Positions 48,922-57,585 of a stretch of DNA of 64,000 bases are shown here, piece by piece. Position 1 is the stretch's first letter. Each line of letters begins with the position of its first letter. The position numbers and the translations under genes are program-made. A model generated the notes under the pieces. The model saw only the letters and a program-made list of their open reading frames with translations. It had not been told where the DNA came from and searched no databases. Source of the DNA: DATBSK01 sp964501785 (GTDB lineage: Bacteria > Actinomycetota > Acidimicrobiia > IMCC26256 > PALSA-555). Location of the stretch: assembly GCA_964501785.1 (NCBI GenBank), contig CAZCUD010000011.1:71735-135734 (forward strand). Direction: 5' to 3'.

Positions 48922-49751
48922 TGGCGGGTGGCGGTCTGGAACTTGCGGATCGCGAGCAGCGAGAACACCACGGTGATCCCGACGATCCAGGCGATGGAGA
49001 CCCACAGGTCGCTGCCGGGGTCGGTGCCGTTGTAGAGGTCGCGCACCACGTCGGTGACGATCGAGAACGGGTTGGCGTTGGCGATCGCCTCGAGCCAGCC
49101 CGGCATGTTGGCCGGGTCGACGAACGCCGACGAGATGAACGTCATCGGGAACATCCAGATGAACCCGGCCGAGTTGGCGACCTCCACCGAGCTCACCGAC
49201 ACCCCGATGAACGCCTGCACCCAGCTCAGCGAGTAGCCGAACGCGAACAGGATCACGAACCCGAGGATCGCCTCCCAGATGGCACCCTCGATGGTCCAGC
49301 CCACCGCGAACGCGACCGCGACCATCACGAGGAACGTGAAGAGGTTGCGCACGACGTCGGACACGCTGCGCCCGATGAGGACCGCGGGCTGGAACATCGG
49401 CAGCGACCGCAGTCGCTCGATGATCCCCTTCGTCATGTCCTCGGCGATGCCGACGCTCGTCCACGCGGTGCCGAAGACGACGGTCTGGGAGAAGATCCCG
49501 GCCATCACGTACTGCGTGTAGTCGCCGCCCGGCACCGCGACCGACTCGCCGAACACGAAGACGAACAGCAGCACGAACATGATCGGCTGGATCGCCGAGA
49601 ACACCAGGATCTCGGGCGAGCGCGGCATGGCCCGAAGGTGCCGCAGCGCCTCGGTCCACGAGTCGCGCCACATCCATGCCGCGCCGGTGGGCACGTCGTG
49701 CCCGCCGGCGTCGCCGACCGGAGCGCGCAGGCTCACGTCGGCCGCGCTCAC
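48918..49751 (-). CDS. ABC-2 type transporter permease (DrrB-like)
   Basis: This 277-residue membrane protein has six hydrophobic segments and the ABC-2 signature near the fifth (SSAFVDPANMPGWLEAIANANP split as SSAFVDPANMP and NPFSIVTDVVR). It pairs with the ATPase gene, whose stop overlaps its GTG start (GTGA). DrrAB-type exporters remove drugs or move lipids such as phthiocerol dimycocerosates. It is the last gene of this two-gene unit. Confidence 0.93.
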   Translation of the reverse strand: MSAADVSLRAPVGDAGGHDVPTGAAWMWRDSWTEALRHLRAMPRSPEILVFSAIQPIMFVLLFVFVFGESVAVPGGDYTQYVMAGIFSQTVVFGTAWTSVGIAEDMTKGIIERLRSLPMFQPAVLIGRSVSDVVRNLFTFLVMVAVAFAVGWTIEGAIWEAILGFVILFAFGYSLSWVQAFIGVSVSSVEVANSAGFIWMFPMTFISSAFVDPANMPGWLEAIANANPFSIVTDVVRDLYNGTDPGSDLWVSIAWIVGITVVFSLLAIRKFQTATRH

Positions 49752-50749
49752 GCCGCGTCCTCCTCGCTCGCCTCGTCGACTTCGTCGATCTGCTCCTCGT
49801 CGTCCTCGGGGATCTCGGCCGCGTGGCCCGTGAGGTCGAAGAAGACGTCGTCGAGCGTCGGGCGGCGCACGGCCACGTCCTCGACGCCGATCTTCGCGGC
49901 GTCGAGCTCGCGCACGATCACGGGCACGAGGCCCGCGGCGCTGCGCACCGGCACCGTCACCGTGCGGGCGAGCAGGTCGAGCGTCTCGGGTCCGCACGCG
50001 TGGCGCACCAGCACGTCCTTCGCGGGCTCGAGGTGCCCGGCCTCGAGCGTCGTCACGACGAGCCGCTCCGCTCCGGTGCGGGCCTTGAGCTCGTCGGACG
50101 TGCCCTCCGCGATGACCGAGCCGTGGTCGATCACGACGATCGAGTCGGCGAGGCGGTCGGCCTCCTCGAGGTACTGCGTGGTGAGCAGCGTGGTGGTGCC
50201 CTCGGCGACCAGCTCCTCGATGAGGCCCCACATGTTGAGGCGGCTGCGCGGGTCGAGGCCGGTGGTCGGCTCGTCGAGGAACAGCACGGACGGGCGCCCG
50301 ATGAGGCTCATCCCGATGTCGAGGCGGCGGCGCATCCCGCCCGAGTAGGTCTTCACGACGCGGTCGCGAGCGTGCATCAGGTTGAACCGCTCCAGCAGCT
50401 CGGAGGCCCGGTCGCGCGCCTCCTTCTTCGGCAGGTGGAAGAGGCGCCCGACGAGCTCGAGGTTCTCGAACCCGGTGAGCCGCTCGTCGACGGCCGCGTA
50501 CTGCCCGGTGAGGCCGATGCGCGCCCGCGCCCGGCGCGGCTCGGCCACGACGTCGATCCCGTCGATGACCGCTCGCCCGGCGTCGGGCTTCAGCAGCGTG
50601 GTGAGGATCCGGACCGCGGTGGTCTTGCCGGCGCCGTTCGGACCGAGGACGCCCAGCACGGTGGCGTGCTCGACCTCGAAGTCGACGCCGCGCAAGGCCT
50701 CGGTGTCCCCGAAGCGCTTCTCGAGTCCCTCTGCGACGACCGTAGGCAC
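49748..50749 (-). CDS. ABC transporter ATP-binding protein (DrrA-like)
   Basis: This 333-residue ATPase has Walker A GPNGAGKTT, Q-loop TGQYAAVD, signature YSGGMRRRLDIG, Walker B SVLFLDEPTTGLDP, and a DrrA-type C-terminal domain. It ends in an unusual acidic tail (many Asp and Glu over the last 20 residues). It powers the DrrB-like permease encoded next with a 4-base overlap. The unit is separate from the upstream SDR/hydratase operon, 58 bases away. Substrate: probably a hydrophobic compound or lipid (family inference). Confidence 0.95.
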   Translation of the reverse strand: MPTVVAEGLEKRFGDTEALRGVDFEVEHATVLGVLGPNGAGKTTAVRILTTLLKPDAGRAVIDGIDVVAEPRRARARIGLTGQYAAVDERLTGFENLELVGRLFHLPKKEARDRASELLERFNLMHARDRVVKTYSGGMRRRLDIGMSLIGRPSVLFLDEPTTGLDPRSRLNMWGLIEELVAEGTTTLLTTQYLEEADRLADSIVVIDHGSVIAEGTSDELKARTGAERLVVTTLEAGHLEPAKDVLVRHACGPETLDLLARTVTVPVRSAAGLVPVIVRELDAAKIGVEDVAVRRPTLDDVFFDLTGHAAEIPEDDEEQIDEVDEASEEDAA

Positions 50750-50807
50750 GAAGGGTCACCCTATCGAGCGCTCGACCCCCTCTTGAACACGATTCCGAAC
50801 CGTGGGT

Positions 50808-51644
50808 TCAGACGTGCGCGCCGCCCGCGACGGTGATCGCCTGGCCGGTGACAAAGCTGGCCGCGTCGCTGGCGAGGAACACGATGACCGCCGCGGTCTC
50901 GTCGGGCTCCTGGTAGCGACCGAGCGGGATGGTGGCTCGGGCCCAGTCGGGCGAGCCGCCGGCGACGCCCTGCGTCAGCCCGGGGTTGCCCGCACCCTGG
51001 TGGGGTGACACCCCGAGCGGGCACACCGAGTTGGCCCGGATCCCGAACTTCGCCAGCTCGAGCGCGAGCACCTCGGTGAGCCGGACGACGCCGGCCCGCG
51101 CCGCGGAGAAGGCGCCCACGTCGGGCGCGCCGGCGAGCGCCGCCGACGACGCGAGGTTGACGATGGCGCCCGGCGGGTCGCCGGCCTTCACCTGGAGCGC
51201 CATCTGGCGCGCGCAGCAGCGGGCGCCGAGCCAGGTGGCGGTGAGGTTGGCGTCGATCGCGGCCCGGAACGAGTCGGGCTCGACGTACAGCAGGCCGCCC
51301 GTGCCGAGCTCGGGACCGGTGCCGCCCGACAGGTTGCACGACACGTCGACCCGACCGAGCTCGTCCGTCGTCGCCACGACCGCCTGCTCGACGGCCTTCG
51401 AGTCGGTGAGCTCGACCGCCTGGACGAGCGCCCGCCGGCCCTCGGCACGCACCGCGTCGGCGACCTCCTCGAGCGCCGCGCGCGGCACCCGGTACGACTG
51501 CTCGGGCGACGCGTCGTCGTCGACCACGTCGACGCACGCGACGTCCGCGCCCAGGCGGGCCAGCTGGATCGCGACCGCGCGCCCGATGCCCGGCGGACGG
51601 GCCGCGCCCGCGACCCAGGCGACCTTGCCCTCGAACGAGATCAC
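50808..51644 (-). CDS. SDR-fold protein with altered catalytic residues
   Basis: This 278-residue SDR-fold protein has a modified nucleotide loop (AGAARPPGIG), NLSGG instead of NNAG, Ser166/Ser167 in LASSAAL, but Phe179 and Arg183 in GAFSAARAG where YxxxK is expected. The catalytic Tyr and Lys are therefore both replaced, and classical dehydrogenase activity is unlikely. It may bind NAD or acyl-CoA as a non-catalytic subunit. GTG 51644 lies 4 bases after the enoyl-CoA hydratase stop. It is the last gene of a three-gene minus-strand operon with another SDR that has normal residues. Confidence 0.88.
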   Translation of the reverse strand: MISFEGKVAWVAGAARPPGIGRAVAIQLARLGADVACVDVVDDDASPEQSYRVPRAALEEVADAVRAEGRRALVQAVELTDSKAVEQAVVATTDELGRVDVSCNLSGGTGPELGTGGLLYVEPDSFRAAIDANLTATWLGARCCARQMALQVKAGDPPGAIVNLASSAALAGAPDVGAFSAARAGVVRLTEVLALELAKFGIRANSVCPLGVSPHQGAGNPGLTQGVAGGSPDWARATIPLGRYQEPDETAAVIVFLASDAASFVTGQAITVAGGAHV

Positions 51645-51648
51645 TCGG

Positions 51649-52479
51649 TCAGAGCTCGTCGAGCAGGTCGAGCAGGTCCTCCTCCTCGACCTCGGGCGTC
51701 TGTCCGCCGAGCTCGAGGAAGCGGCGCATCCGCTCGCGCGCGACCGGCTCGGCGAGGGCCTTCCGGAAGCCCGCCGCCTCGGCGGCGTAGCCCGCCGTCA
51801 CGTCGCCGGACGCGAGATCGACCGCCCGCTTGGCCTCGGCCACGGCGACCGGGGGGAACGAGGCGATGCGCGTCGCGAGGTCGCGCACGAAGTCCTCGGC
51901 TGCGTCGTCGTCGAGGACGTTGTTGATGTAGCCGATCGCCTCGGCCTCCTCGGCGTCGACGTCCGCACAGCCGAGCACGATCTCGAGCGCGCGCGCCCGC
52001 CCCACCAGGCGGGTCAGCCGCTGCGTGCCCCCGGCGCCGGGGATGATGCCGAGCGCCACCTCGGGCTGGGCGAACAGCGCGTCCTCGGTCGCGAAGCGCA
52101 TGTCGCACGCCAGCACGATCTCCGATCCTCCGCCCCGCGCGATGCCCTCGACGAGCGCGATCGACACCTTGGGGATCTCGCGCAGCCGCTCGAGGAGGAC
52201 GTTGACCGGAGCAGGCTCGGAGTCGCTGCCACCGATGCCCGACGCGTCCATGTCGATGATCATGCCGACGTCGGCGTGGGCGACGAAGAAGTCCTCGTTC
52301 GCGCTGGTCAGCACGAGGACGCGGCTGGCGTCGTCGTGCTCGAACGCGCCGATGAGCCCGACGAGGTCGTTGGTGAGCTCGCGGTCCCACAGGTTGAGCG
52401 GCGGGTGGTCGATGACCGCCCAGGCGACGCCGTCCTCGACCTCGACCGTGATGTGGACCAGCTCGTCGTACCCGCTCAT
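51649..52479 (-). CDS. Enoyl-CoA hydratase/isomerase (crotonase family)
   Basis: This 276-residue crotonase-fold protein has the first oxyanion segment (SANEDFFVAHADVG), the second (EGIARGGGSEIVLACDM), and PEVALGIIPGAGGTQRL, where the Glu of the catalytic pair is expected. It hydrates or isomerises an enoyl-CoA. The C-terminus ends with a Leu/Glu/Asp-rich tail. It lies between two SDRs in a minus-strand operon, consistent with a beta-oxidation cycle segment. The ATG at 52479 is 13 bases after the SDR stop. Confidence 0.92.
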   Translation of the reverse strand: MSGYDELVHITVEVEDGVAWAVIDHPPLNLWDRELTNDLVGLIGAFEHDDASRVLVLTSANEDFFVAHADVGMIIDMDASGIGGSDSEPAPVNVLLERLREIPKVSIALVEGIARGGGSEIVLACDMRFATEDALFAQPEVALGIIPGAGGTQRLTRLVGRARALEIVLGCADVDAEEAEAIGYINNVLDDDAAEDFVRDLATRIASFPPVAVAEAKRAVDLASGDVTAGYAAEAAGFRKALAEPVARERMRRFLELGGQTPEVEEEDLLDLLDEL

Positions 52480-52492
52480 GCGCGGCCGCCTC

Positions 52493-53284
52493 TCACTCGG
52501 GCATGGGGGGATCCCACTGCACCCCGTTCATGTGGCTGCCCCCGTCGGCGAACATCGTCATGCCGGTGATGTAGTCGCTGTCGTCGGTGGCGAGGAACAG
52601 CGCGACGCCGCCGATGTCGTGCTCGGGGTCACCCATCCGCCCGACCGGGTTCTGCTTGAGCATCTCCTGGGCGTTCTCGGGCGCCGCCTCGGCGAAGGCC
52701 ACGTAGGCGGGCGACGCGGCCGCGGGCGCGATGCAGTTGACCAGGATGTTGTGCCGGGCCCACTCCCGGGCACCGGTGCGGGTGATCGCCTGGATGGCCA
52801 TCTTGGCGGCGTTGTAGTCGACCGAGTACTGGTGCGCGTTGATCCCGTTGAGCGACACGAAGTTGATGATCCGCCCCCAGCGCTGCTCCTTCATGTGGGG
52901 GAAGACCGCCTGCATGGCCCGGAACGTGTGCATCGGTCCGCCGTCGAACGCGAGCTGGAGGTCGCTGTCGGGCTTGTGCTCGAACCGCCCGAAGCCGCCG
53001 GCGACGTACGCGTTGTTGACGAGGACGTGCACGCCCCCGAGCTCGTCCGCGGCGATCTTCACCATGCGCTCGAGGTCGTCCTTCTCGAGGACGTTCGTCG
53101 GCACGAACTTCGCCGTGCCGCCGAGCTCGTCGACGATCTCCCGCTCGACCTGGGCACCCGTGTCGGGGTTCACCTCGGCGACGAGCACGGCCGCACCCTC
53201 CTGCGCGAACCGACGGGCGATCCCCCGCCCGATCCCCTGCCCCGCGCCGGTGACGATCGCCACCTTGTCGTCGAGCCGTCCCAT
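52493..53284 (-). CDS. SDR family oxidoreductase
   Basis: This 263-residue SDR has TGAGQGIG, NNAYVAGG (variant NNAG), Ser in NFVSLNG, and YNAAK. It is the first gene of the operon with enoyl-CoA hydratase and the altered SDR. ATG 53284 is preferred over GTG 53287 because AAGGAGAGG then lies at a normal distance. It may oxidise the 3-hydroxyacyl-CoA formed by the hydratase. A diverged copy of the GGCGTCA repeat lies just upstream, in the region shared with the divergent M20 peptidase. Confidence 0.92.
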   Translation of the reverse strand: MGRLDDKVAIVTGAGQGIGRGIARRFAQEGAAVLVAEVNPDTGAQVEREIVDELGGTAKFVPTNVLEKDDLERMVKIAADELGGVHVLVNNAYVAGGFGRFEHKPDSDLQLAFDGGPMHTFRAMQAVFPHMKEQRWGRIINFVSLNGINAHQYSVDYNAAKMAIQAITRTGAREWARHNILVNCIAPAAASPAYVAFAEAAPENAQEMLKQNPVGRMGDPEHDIGGVALFLATDDSDYITGMTMFADGGSHMNGVQWDPPMPE

Positions 53285-53309
53285 CACCTCTCCTTGGTCA
53301 CCATCGCTG

Positions 53310-53350
53310 TGGCGTCACGTGTCTACCGAGGCGGTAGCGAGCTGACGCCA
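53310..53350. repeat. Diverged GGCGTCA palindrome, copy 3, with internal hairpin
   Basis: TGGCGTCA (53310-53317) and TGACGCCA (53343-53350) form an 8-bp outer stem. Inside, CTACC and GGTAG form a second hairpin. The right flank GACGCCAGAACGG resembles copies 1 and 2. Unlike them it lies between divergent genes, so it cannot be a terminator for both and may act as an operator or be a relic. Confidence 0.55.
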
Positions 53351-53388
53351 GAACGGTCAGGGCGCGCACCCTACCGGCGGGACGCGCC

Positions 53389-53420
53389 GGGGTGCGGCGG
53401 GGGTGCGGCGGGGCGCGGCG
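53389..53420. repeat. GGGGTGCGGCG tandem repeats before the M20 peptidase
   Basis: Two perfect 11-base units (53389-53399, 53400-53410) and a shortened third (53411-53420) lie in the promoter region of the peptidase gene. No function is evident. They may be prone to slippage. Confidence 0.5.
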
Positions 53421-53458
53421 GACCAGGGCCGATCGGCGGCGCCGGTAGCCTGCGGCGC

Positions 53459-54886
53459 GTGGGAGCCGACGTCGACACCGACCTCGACGGCGTCCTGGCG
53501 GCGGTCGACGCCGGGTTCGACGACGCCCGGGCCGCGCTCGACGACCTGGTGCGGATCCCGAGCATCAGCGCCGACCCCGACCGCCAGCGCGACGTGGCGC
53601 ACAGCGCCGACGCGACGGCCGCGTACCTGGAGTCGTGCGGCCTCGAGTCCGTGCGCCGGGCGACCGTGCCCGGCTGCCCACCGGCGGTGATCGCCGAGTG
53701 GATGCACGCCGAGCCGGGCGCCGACGGTCGCACGCCCCCCACGGTCCTCCTCTACGCGCACCACGACGTGCAGCCGCCCGGGTACGAGGAGCGCTGGGAG
53801 TCCGACCCGTTCGAGCCGGTGGCGCGTGACGGTCGCCTCTACGGCCGGGGCACCGCCGACGACAAGGCGGGCGCCGTTGCCCACGGCGCGATGTGCAAGG
53901 CCTGGCTCGACACCGCGGGAGCGCTCCCCTGCAACGTGAAGGTGCTCGTCGAGGGCGAGGAGGAGATCGGGTCACCCCACCTCGGCGCGTTCCTCGCCGA
54001 GCACGCCGACGACCTCGCGGCCGACGTCCTCCTCCTCGCCGACGCGGGCAACTGGAGCGTCGGGACTCCGGGGCTCACCTACTCGCTGCGCGGGCTCGCG
54101 GGCGGTGACGTGCGCCTCACGATGCTCGACAGCCCGTTGCACTCGGGCATGGCCGGCGGCGTGGTGCCCGACCTCACGATCGCGCTGGCCCGGCTGCTCG
54201 ACTCTATGGTCGACGAGCACGGCGACGTCGCCATCGAGGGCTTCTGGGACGACGTGCGCGCGCCCTCGGCCGACGAGCGGGCCCGCATCGCCGCGCTCCC
54301 GGTCGACGAGGCCCGCCTCCGCGCGGCGTGGGGGATGCAGCCCGGCGTCGAGCTCGCCGGCGACCCGTCGGTGTCGGTGTACGAGCGCCTCTGGCATCGC
54401 CCCGCGCTCACCGTGCTCGCGATCGACACCCACCCGCTCGAGGGCTCGTCCAACCAGATCGTGGCCAGCGCGGCTGCCCGCCTGTCGTTCCGCGTCGCGC
54501 CGGGCCAGGACCCCGCCCGCCTGAACCGGCTCGTCGCCGAGCACGTCGCGGCGCACACGCCGTGGGGCATCGACGCCCGCTTCGACCCGTACGAGGCCGT
54601 GCCCGCGTGGGCCTGCGAGCCCGAGGGCTGGGCGTTCGACGCGGCCGACCGCGCCCTCGCCGCGGGGTTCGGCACGCCGCCCGTGCACATGGGCGTCGGG
54701 GGCACGATCCCGTTCGTCGGCCCGTTCGCCGACGCGTACGGCGGCATCCCCGTCCTCATGCTCGGTCCGGCCGACCCCCACAGCCGCATCCACGGCGAGG
54801 ACGAGAGCCTGCACCTCGACGACTGGCGCAAGCTGATGCGCAGCGAGGCGCTCCTCCTCGCCGAGCTCACCCGAGCGCGTCCGTAG
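53459..54886 (+). CDS. M20 family metallopeptidase (dipeptidase/carboxypeptidase)
   Basis: This 475-residue enzyme has the M20 zinc ligands in order: YAHHDVQ (His), YGRGTADDKAG (bridging Asp), EGEEEIGSP (catalytic Glu and ligand), and a late HGEDESL (His). The dimerisation lid domain lies between about 210 and 350. It hydrolyses dipeptides or N-acyl amino acids in the cytoplasm. The GTG at 53459 is supported by a TAGCCT hexamer (53446-53451) that predicts transcription from about 53458. It is a single gene. Confidence 0.92.
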   Translation: MGADVDTDLDGVLAAVDAGFDDARAALDDLVRIPSISADPDRQRDVAHSADATAAYLESCGLESVRRATVPGCPPAVIAEWMHAEPGADGRTPPTVLLYAHHDVQPPGYEERWESDPFEPVARDGRLYGRGTADDKAGAVAHGAMCKAWLDTAGALPCNVKVLVEGEEEIGSPHLGAFLAEHADDLAADVLLLADAGNWSVGTPGLTYSLRGLAGGDVRLTMLDSPLHSGMAGGVVPDLTIALARLLDSMVDEHGDVAIEGFWDDVRAPSADERARIAALPVDEARLRAAWGMQPGVELAGDPSVSVYERLWHRPALTVLAIDTHPLEGSSNQIVASAAARLSFRVAPGQDPARLNRLVAEHVAAHTPWGIDARFDPYEAVPAWACEPEGWAFDAADRALAAGFGTPPVHMGVGGTIPFVGPFADAYGGIPVLMLGPADPHSRIHGEDESLHLDDWRKLMRSEALLLAELTRARP

Positions 54887-54940
54887 CGTCCGCCCGGGGA
54901 TCCCGCGCATCCCCGCGCCCGAGTGCGACGATGCACGGCC

Positions 54941-55426
54941 ATGGCTCACCTACGTACGTTCCTCGTCGCGTCCGTGCTCGCCCTCGTGGCGGTCGCCGGC
55001 ACGGGATCCGTCGCCGGCGCCCAGGAGACGAGCTCGAGCGACGGCATCACCCGCATCGAGCTCGCCGAAGGGATGCCCGCGAACGCCCCGGGGCAGACGC
55101 TGTACCTCCAGGAGGTGCGCATCGCACCCGGCGCGAAGCTCCCGACCCACTACCACCAGGGCACCCAGGTCGCGAGCGTGCGCAAGGGCGTGCTGACCTA
55201 CGACATCGTGTCGGGCAGCGCCCAGGTCACGCGGGCCGACGGGACCGTCGAGACGTTCGACGGACCGACGTCGATCGAGCTGCGCAAGGGTGACGCGCTG
55301 CTCGAGGTCGAGTCACTCGTGCACTACGGCTCGAACGACGGCAAGAAGCCGGTCGTGATCATGGTCGCCGCGCTGCTCGCCGACGGTGCGCCGCTCGCGA
55401 CGCCCGTCGAGGAGCCGTCGGGCTAG
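54941..55426 (+). CDS. Secreted cupin-domain protein
   Basis: This 161-residue protein has a signal peptide (about 1-28, cleavage near VAGAQE) followed by one cupin barrel with the histidine cluster PTHYHQGTQV and later a conserved ELRKGDALLEV. Cupins bind metal ions, and exported ones have varied or unknown roles. ATG 54941 begins the signal peptide and is preferred over GTG 54923. Its stop overlaps the convergent helicase gene by 4 bases. Confidence 0.87.
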   Translation: MAHLRTFLVASVLALVAVAGTGSVAGAQETSSSDGITRIELAEGMPANAPGQTLYLQEVRIAPGAKLPTHYHQGTQVASVRKGVLTYDIVSGSAQVTRADGTVETFDGPTSIELRKGDALLEVESLVHYGSNDGKKPVVIMVAALLADGAPLATPVEEPSG

Positions 55427-56724
55427 ACGCGCGCGGCCGCCTGCTTCGCGGGGCGGCGGCGCTTCTGGCCACCACTGCGCTGGCCGCTGCCGCCACCGTT
55501 GCGCTGCTTGGCTCCGCGGCCGTTCGTCGCGGCCTTGGCGGTGCCGTTGGGACGACGGCGCCGGTGCCGCGGTCGGCCCGACTTCGTCGTCGCCTTGGTC
55601 GGCCCCGACCGCCCGATGACGTCGCGCTCGACCGAGAGGCCGAGCTGCCGGCGCAGCTTCACCGCACCCGCCGCCTGCTCGGGGTCGACGAGCGAGATCA
55701 CGGTGCCACTCGCGCCGGCCCGCGCGGTGCGGCCCGATCGGTGGGTGTAGTCCTTGGCGTCGTGGGGCGGGTCGAAGTGCACGACGCAGGCCACGCCGTC
55801 GACGTGGATGCCCCGGGCCGCGACGTCAGTGGCGACGAGCGCGTCGACCTTGCCGTCGGCGAAGTCGGCGAGGGCTCGATCACGCTGCCCCTGGGACCGG
55901 TTGCCGTGGATGGCCACGGTCCGCACGCCGAGGCGATCGAGGTCGCGCGCGACCCGATCGGTGCGGCGCTTGGTGCGACAGAACACGATCGTCGGCCCGT
56001 CGCTCGCCTCGATGAGCTCGGCACAGCGGGCCAGCCGGTCGCTCGCCGCGGCGCCGACCGGCTCGACCCGGTGGTCGATCGGTCCCGACTCCTCGGCCTG
56101 GCTGGGAAGCCGGTGCACGACGGGGTCGTGCTGGTAGCGGCGCACGAGCACGTCGACGGCGTCGTCGAGCGTGGCCGAGAACAGCATCGTCTGGCGGTCG
56201 TCCGACGTCCGGTCGAGGAGTCGCTTCACCTCGGGCAGGAAGCCCATGTCGCTCATGCGGTCGGCCTCGTCGACGGCGACGATCGAGACCGCGCCGAGGT
56301 CGAGGTCGCCCTGGCCGACGAGGTCGGCGAGGCGGCCCGGGCAGGCGACGACGATGTCGACGCCCCGCCGGAGCGCCTTGCGCTGGGGCTCGAAGCCGAC
56401 GCCGCCGTAGATCGCGAGGACCCGCAGGCCGCGGGGCTTGCCGAGCCAGGCGAGCTCTCGCTTCACCTGGGCGGCGAGCTCGCGCGTCGGCACGAGGACG
56501 AGTCCGGTCGGACGACGGGGCTCGGCCTGGGGCACGCGCGAGACCATCGGGATGCCGAACGCGAGCGTCTTGCCCGAGCCGGTGTCGGCCCGGCCGCAGA
56601 CGTCGCGGCCCGCGAGCGCGTCGGGGATGGTCAGGGTCTGGATGGGGAACGGTTCGTCGATGCCCCGGGCGGCGAGCGCGTCCAGGACGGCGCGCGGCAC
56701 CCCGAGGTGCTGGAAGTCGGTCAT
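55423..56724 (-). CDS. DEAD-box RNA helicase (RhlE/CsdA-like)
   Basis: This 433-residue helicase has the Q motif (FPIQTLTIP), Walker A in ADTGSGKT, PTRELAAQ, DEAD in VDEADRM, SAT, TIVFCRTKRR and HRSGRTARAG, so both RecA-like domains are complete. The C-terminal tail of about 60 residues is rich in Arg, Lys and Gly, as in RNA-binding helicases. It unwinds RNA in ribosome assembly or decay. ATG 56724 is chosen because homology starts with FQHLGVP. The 191-base gap upstream, unusually long here, probably holds a long 5' leader of the kind that regulates cold-inducible helicases. Confidence 0.94.
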   Translation of the reverse strand: MTDFQHLGVPRAVLDALAARGIDEPFPIQTLTIPDALAGRDVCGRADTGSGKTLAFGIPMVSRVPQAEPRRPTGLVLVPTRELAAQVKRELAWLGKPRGLRVLAIYGGVGFEPQRKALRRGVDIVVACPGRLADLVGQGDLDLGAVSIVAVDEADRMSDMGFLPEVKRLLDRTSDDRQTMLFSATLDDAVDVLVRRYQHDPVVHRLPSQAEESGPIDHRVEPVGAAASDRLARCAELIEASDGPTIVFCRTKRRTDRVARDLDRLGVRTVAIHGNRSQGQRDRALADFADGKVDALVATDVAARGIHVDGVACVVHFDPPHDAKDYTHRSGRTARAGASGTVISLVDPEQAAGAVKLRRQLGLSVERDVIGRSGPTKATTKSGRPRHRRRRPNGTAKAATNGRGAKQRNGGGSGQRSGGQKRRRPAKQAAARV

Positions 56725-56915
56725 GTCTCGTTCTCTTTCGGTTCTTCGCCGCACGTTGCGGCGTGGATGCAGGTCTCACGAGGGGCGAACTGACCCCGAG
56801 ACGCCGATCCCGTCACACCAAGTGGTGCTGGTGCGGAACCGCGAGAAACAAGGCGGATTGCCCGATGCGGAGCCCGTCGCCGGCACGCATGCCAGGCGTT
56901 CGAGCTCCCCCCACC
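56725..56915 (-). promoter_or_regulatory. Long leader/promoter region of the helicase gene
   Basis: The 191 bases between the DUF4389 stop and the helicase ATG contain no open frame I would call a gene. A short self-complementary core CACCAAGTGGTG lies near 56817-56828, and a purine-rich AAAGAGAACGAGA precedes the ATG. Long leaders before DEAD-box helicases often serve autoregulation; here that is inference. Confidence 0.3.
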
Positions 56916-57545
56916 CTAGTCGAGATCGAAGGGTGGATACCGGTCGGTCACCAGCACCAGCGCGTAGCCGACCACCCGGTTCTCCCAGCGGATCACGCCG
57001 ACGACGAAGTCGAACGCCCACCGCGGGTAGCGACCGGTGAACAGGATCGCGAACCAGGCGATCACGACCACCACGATCGCCGCGAGGTTCAGGAACAGCA
57101 GCACGAACACATGCGGGATCGCGAGGAACCACTTCACCAGCGGCAGCCACCGGTTGAGGTCCTTCGGCACGTCCGGGTAGTCGATCTCGAGGTGGACGCT
57201 CTGCTCCTCATCGGTCGACGGGTACTCGTCGCGCAGCAGGAAGAGGTACGTCCCCACCCGATTCGTGAACCGCAGCAGGCCCAGGTTCCAGTCGAACCAC
57301 CAGCGCGGGTACTTCTCGCGGAACAGGATCATGAGCAGCGGCGCGAGGAACAGCATGCCGCCGCCGAGCACGACGACGTTGCGGGCCTCGGTGCCGACCG
57401 TGAACGACGAGCCGCTCACCGCGGCGAGCACGACCAGGATCGGGATCGCCACGAAGATGCGGAAGAACGTCGTGACCCGGTTCAGCTCACGATCGGGATA
57501 GTCGACGTCGAAGCGGACGGCGTACGGCTCTCCGGTTGGCTGCAA
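56916..57545 (-). CDS. DUF4389 family membrane protein
   Basis: This 209-residue protein has two repeats, each with the PRWWFDWNLG or PRWAFDFVVG motif following a pair of hydrophobic helices, which is the DUF4389 layout (four membrane segments). TTG 57545 is selected because AGGAGGA lies 3 bases upstream and homology starts at the conserved YAVRFDVDYP; no ATG or GTG fits. This is an unusual start fixed by the ribosome site. Its function is unknown. It lies between the MGMT and helicase genes and is probably its own unit. Confidence 0.83.
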   Translation of the reverse strand: MQPTGEPYAVRFDVDYPDRELNRVTTFFRIFVAIPILVVLAAVSGSSFTVGTEARNVVVLGGGMLFLAPLLMILFREKYPRWWFDWNLGLLRFTNRVGTYLFLLRDEYPSTDEEQSVHLEIDYPDVPKDLNRWLPLVKWFLAIPHVFVLLFLNLAAIVVVVIAWFAILFTGRYPRWAFDFVVGVIRWENRVVGYALVLVTDRYPPFDLD

Positions 57546-57585
57546 GAGTCCTCCTGGCTCAGCCGGTGAACGCCCAGCGGAGACT

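Noticed and set aside
51093..51120. Sequencing error creating the FxxxR variant in the SDR
   Set aside because: Two separate codons (Phe and Arg) would both have to be wrong while the frame is intact. A real variant is more likely.
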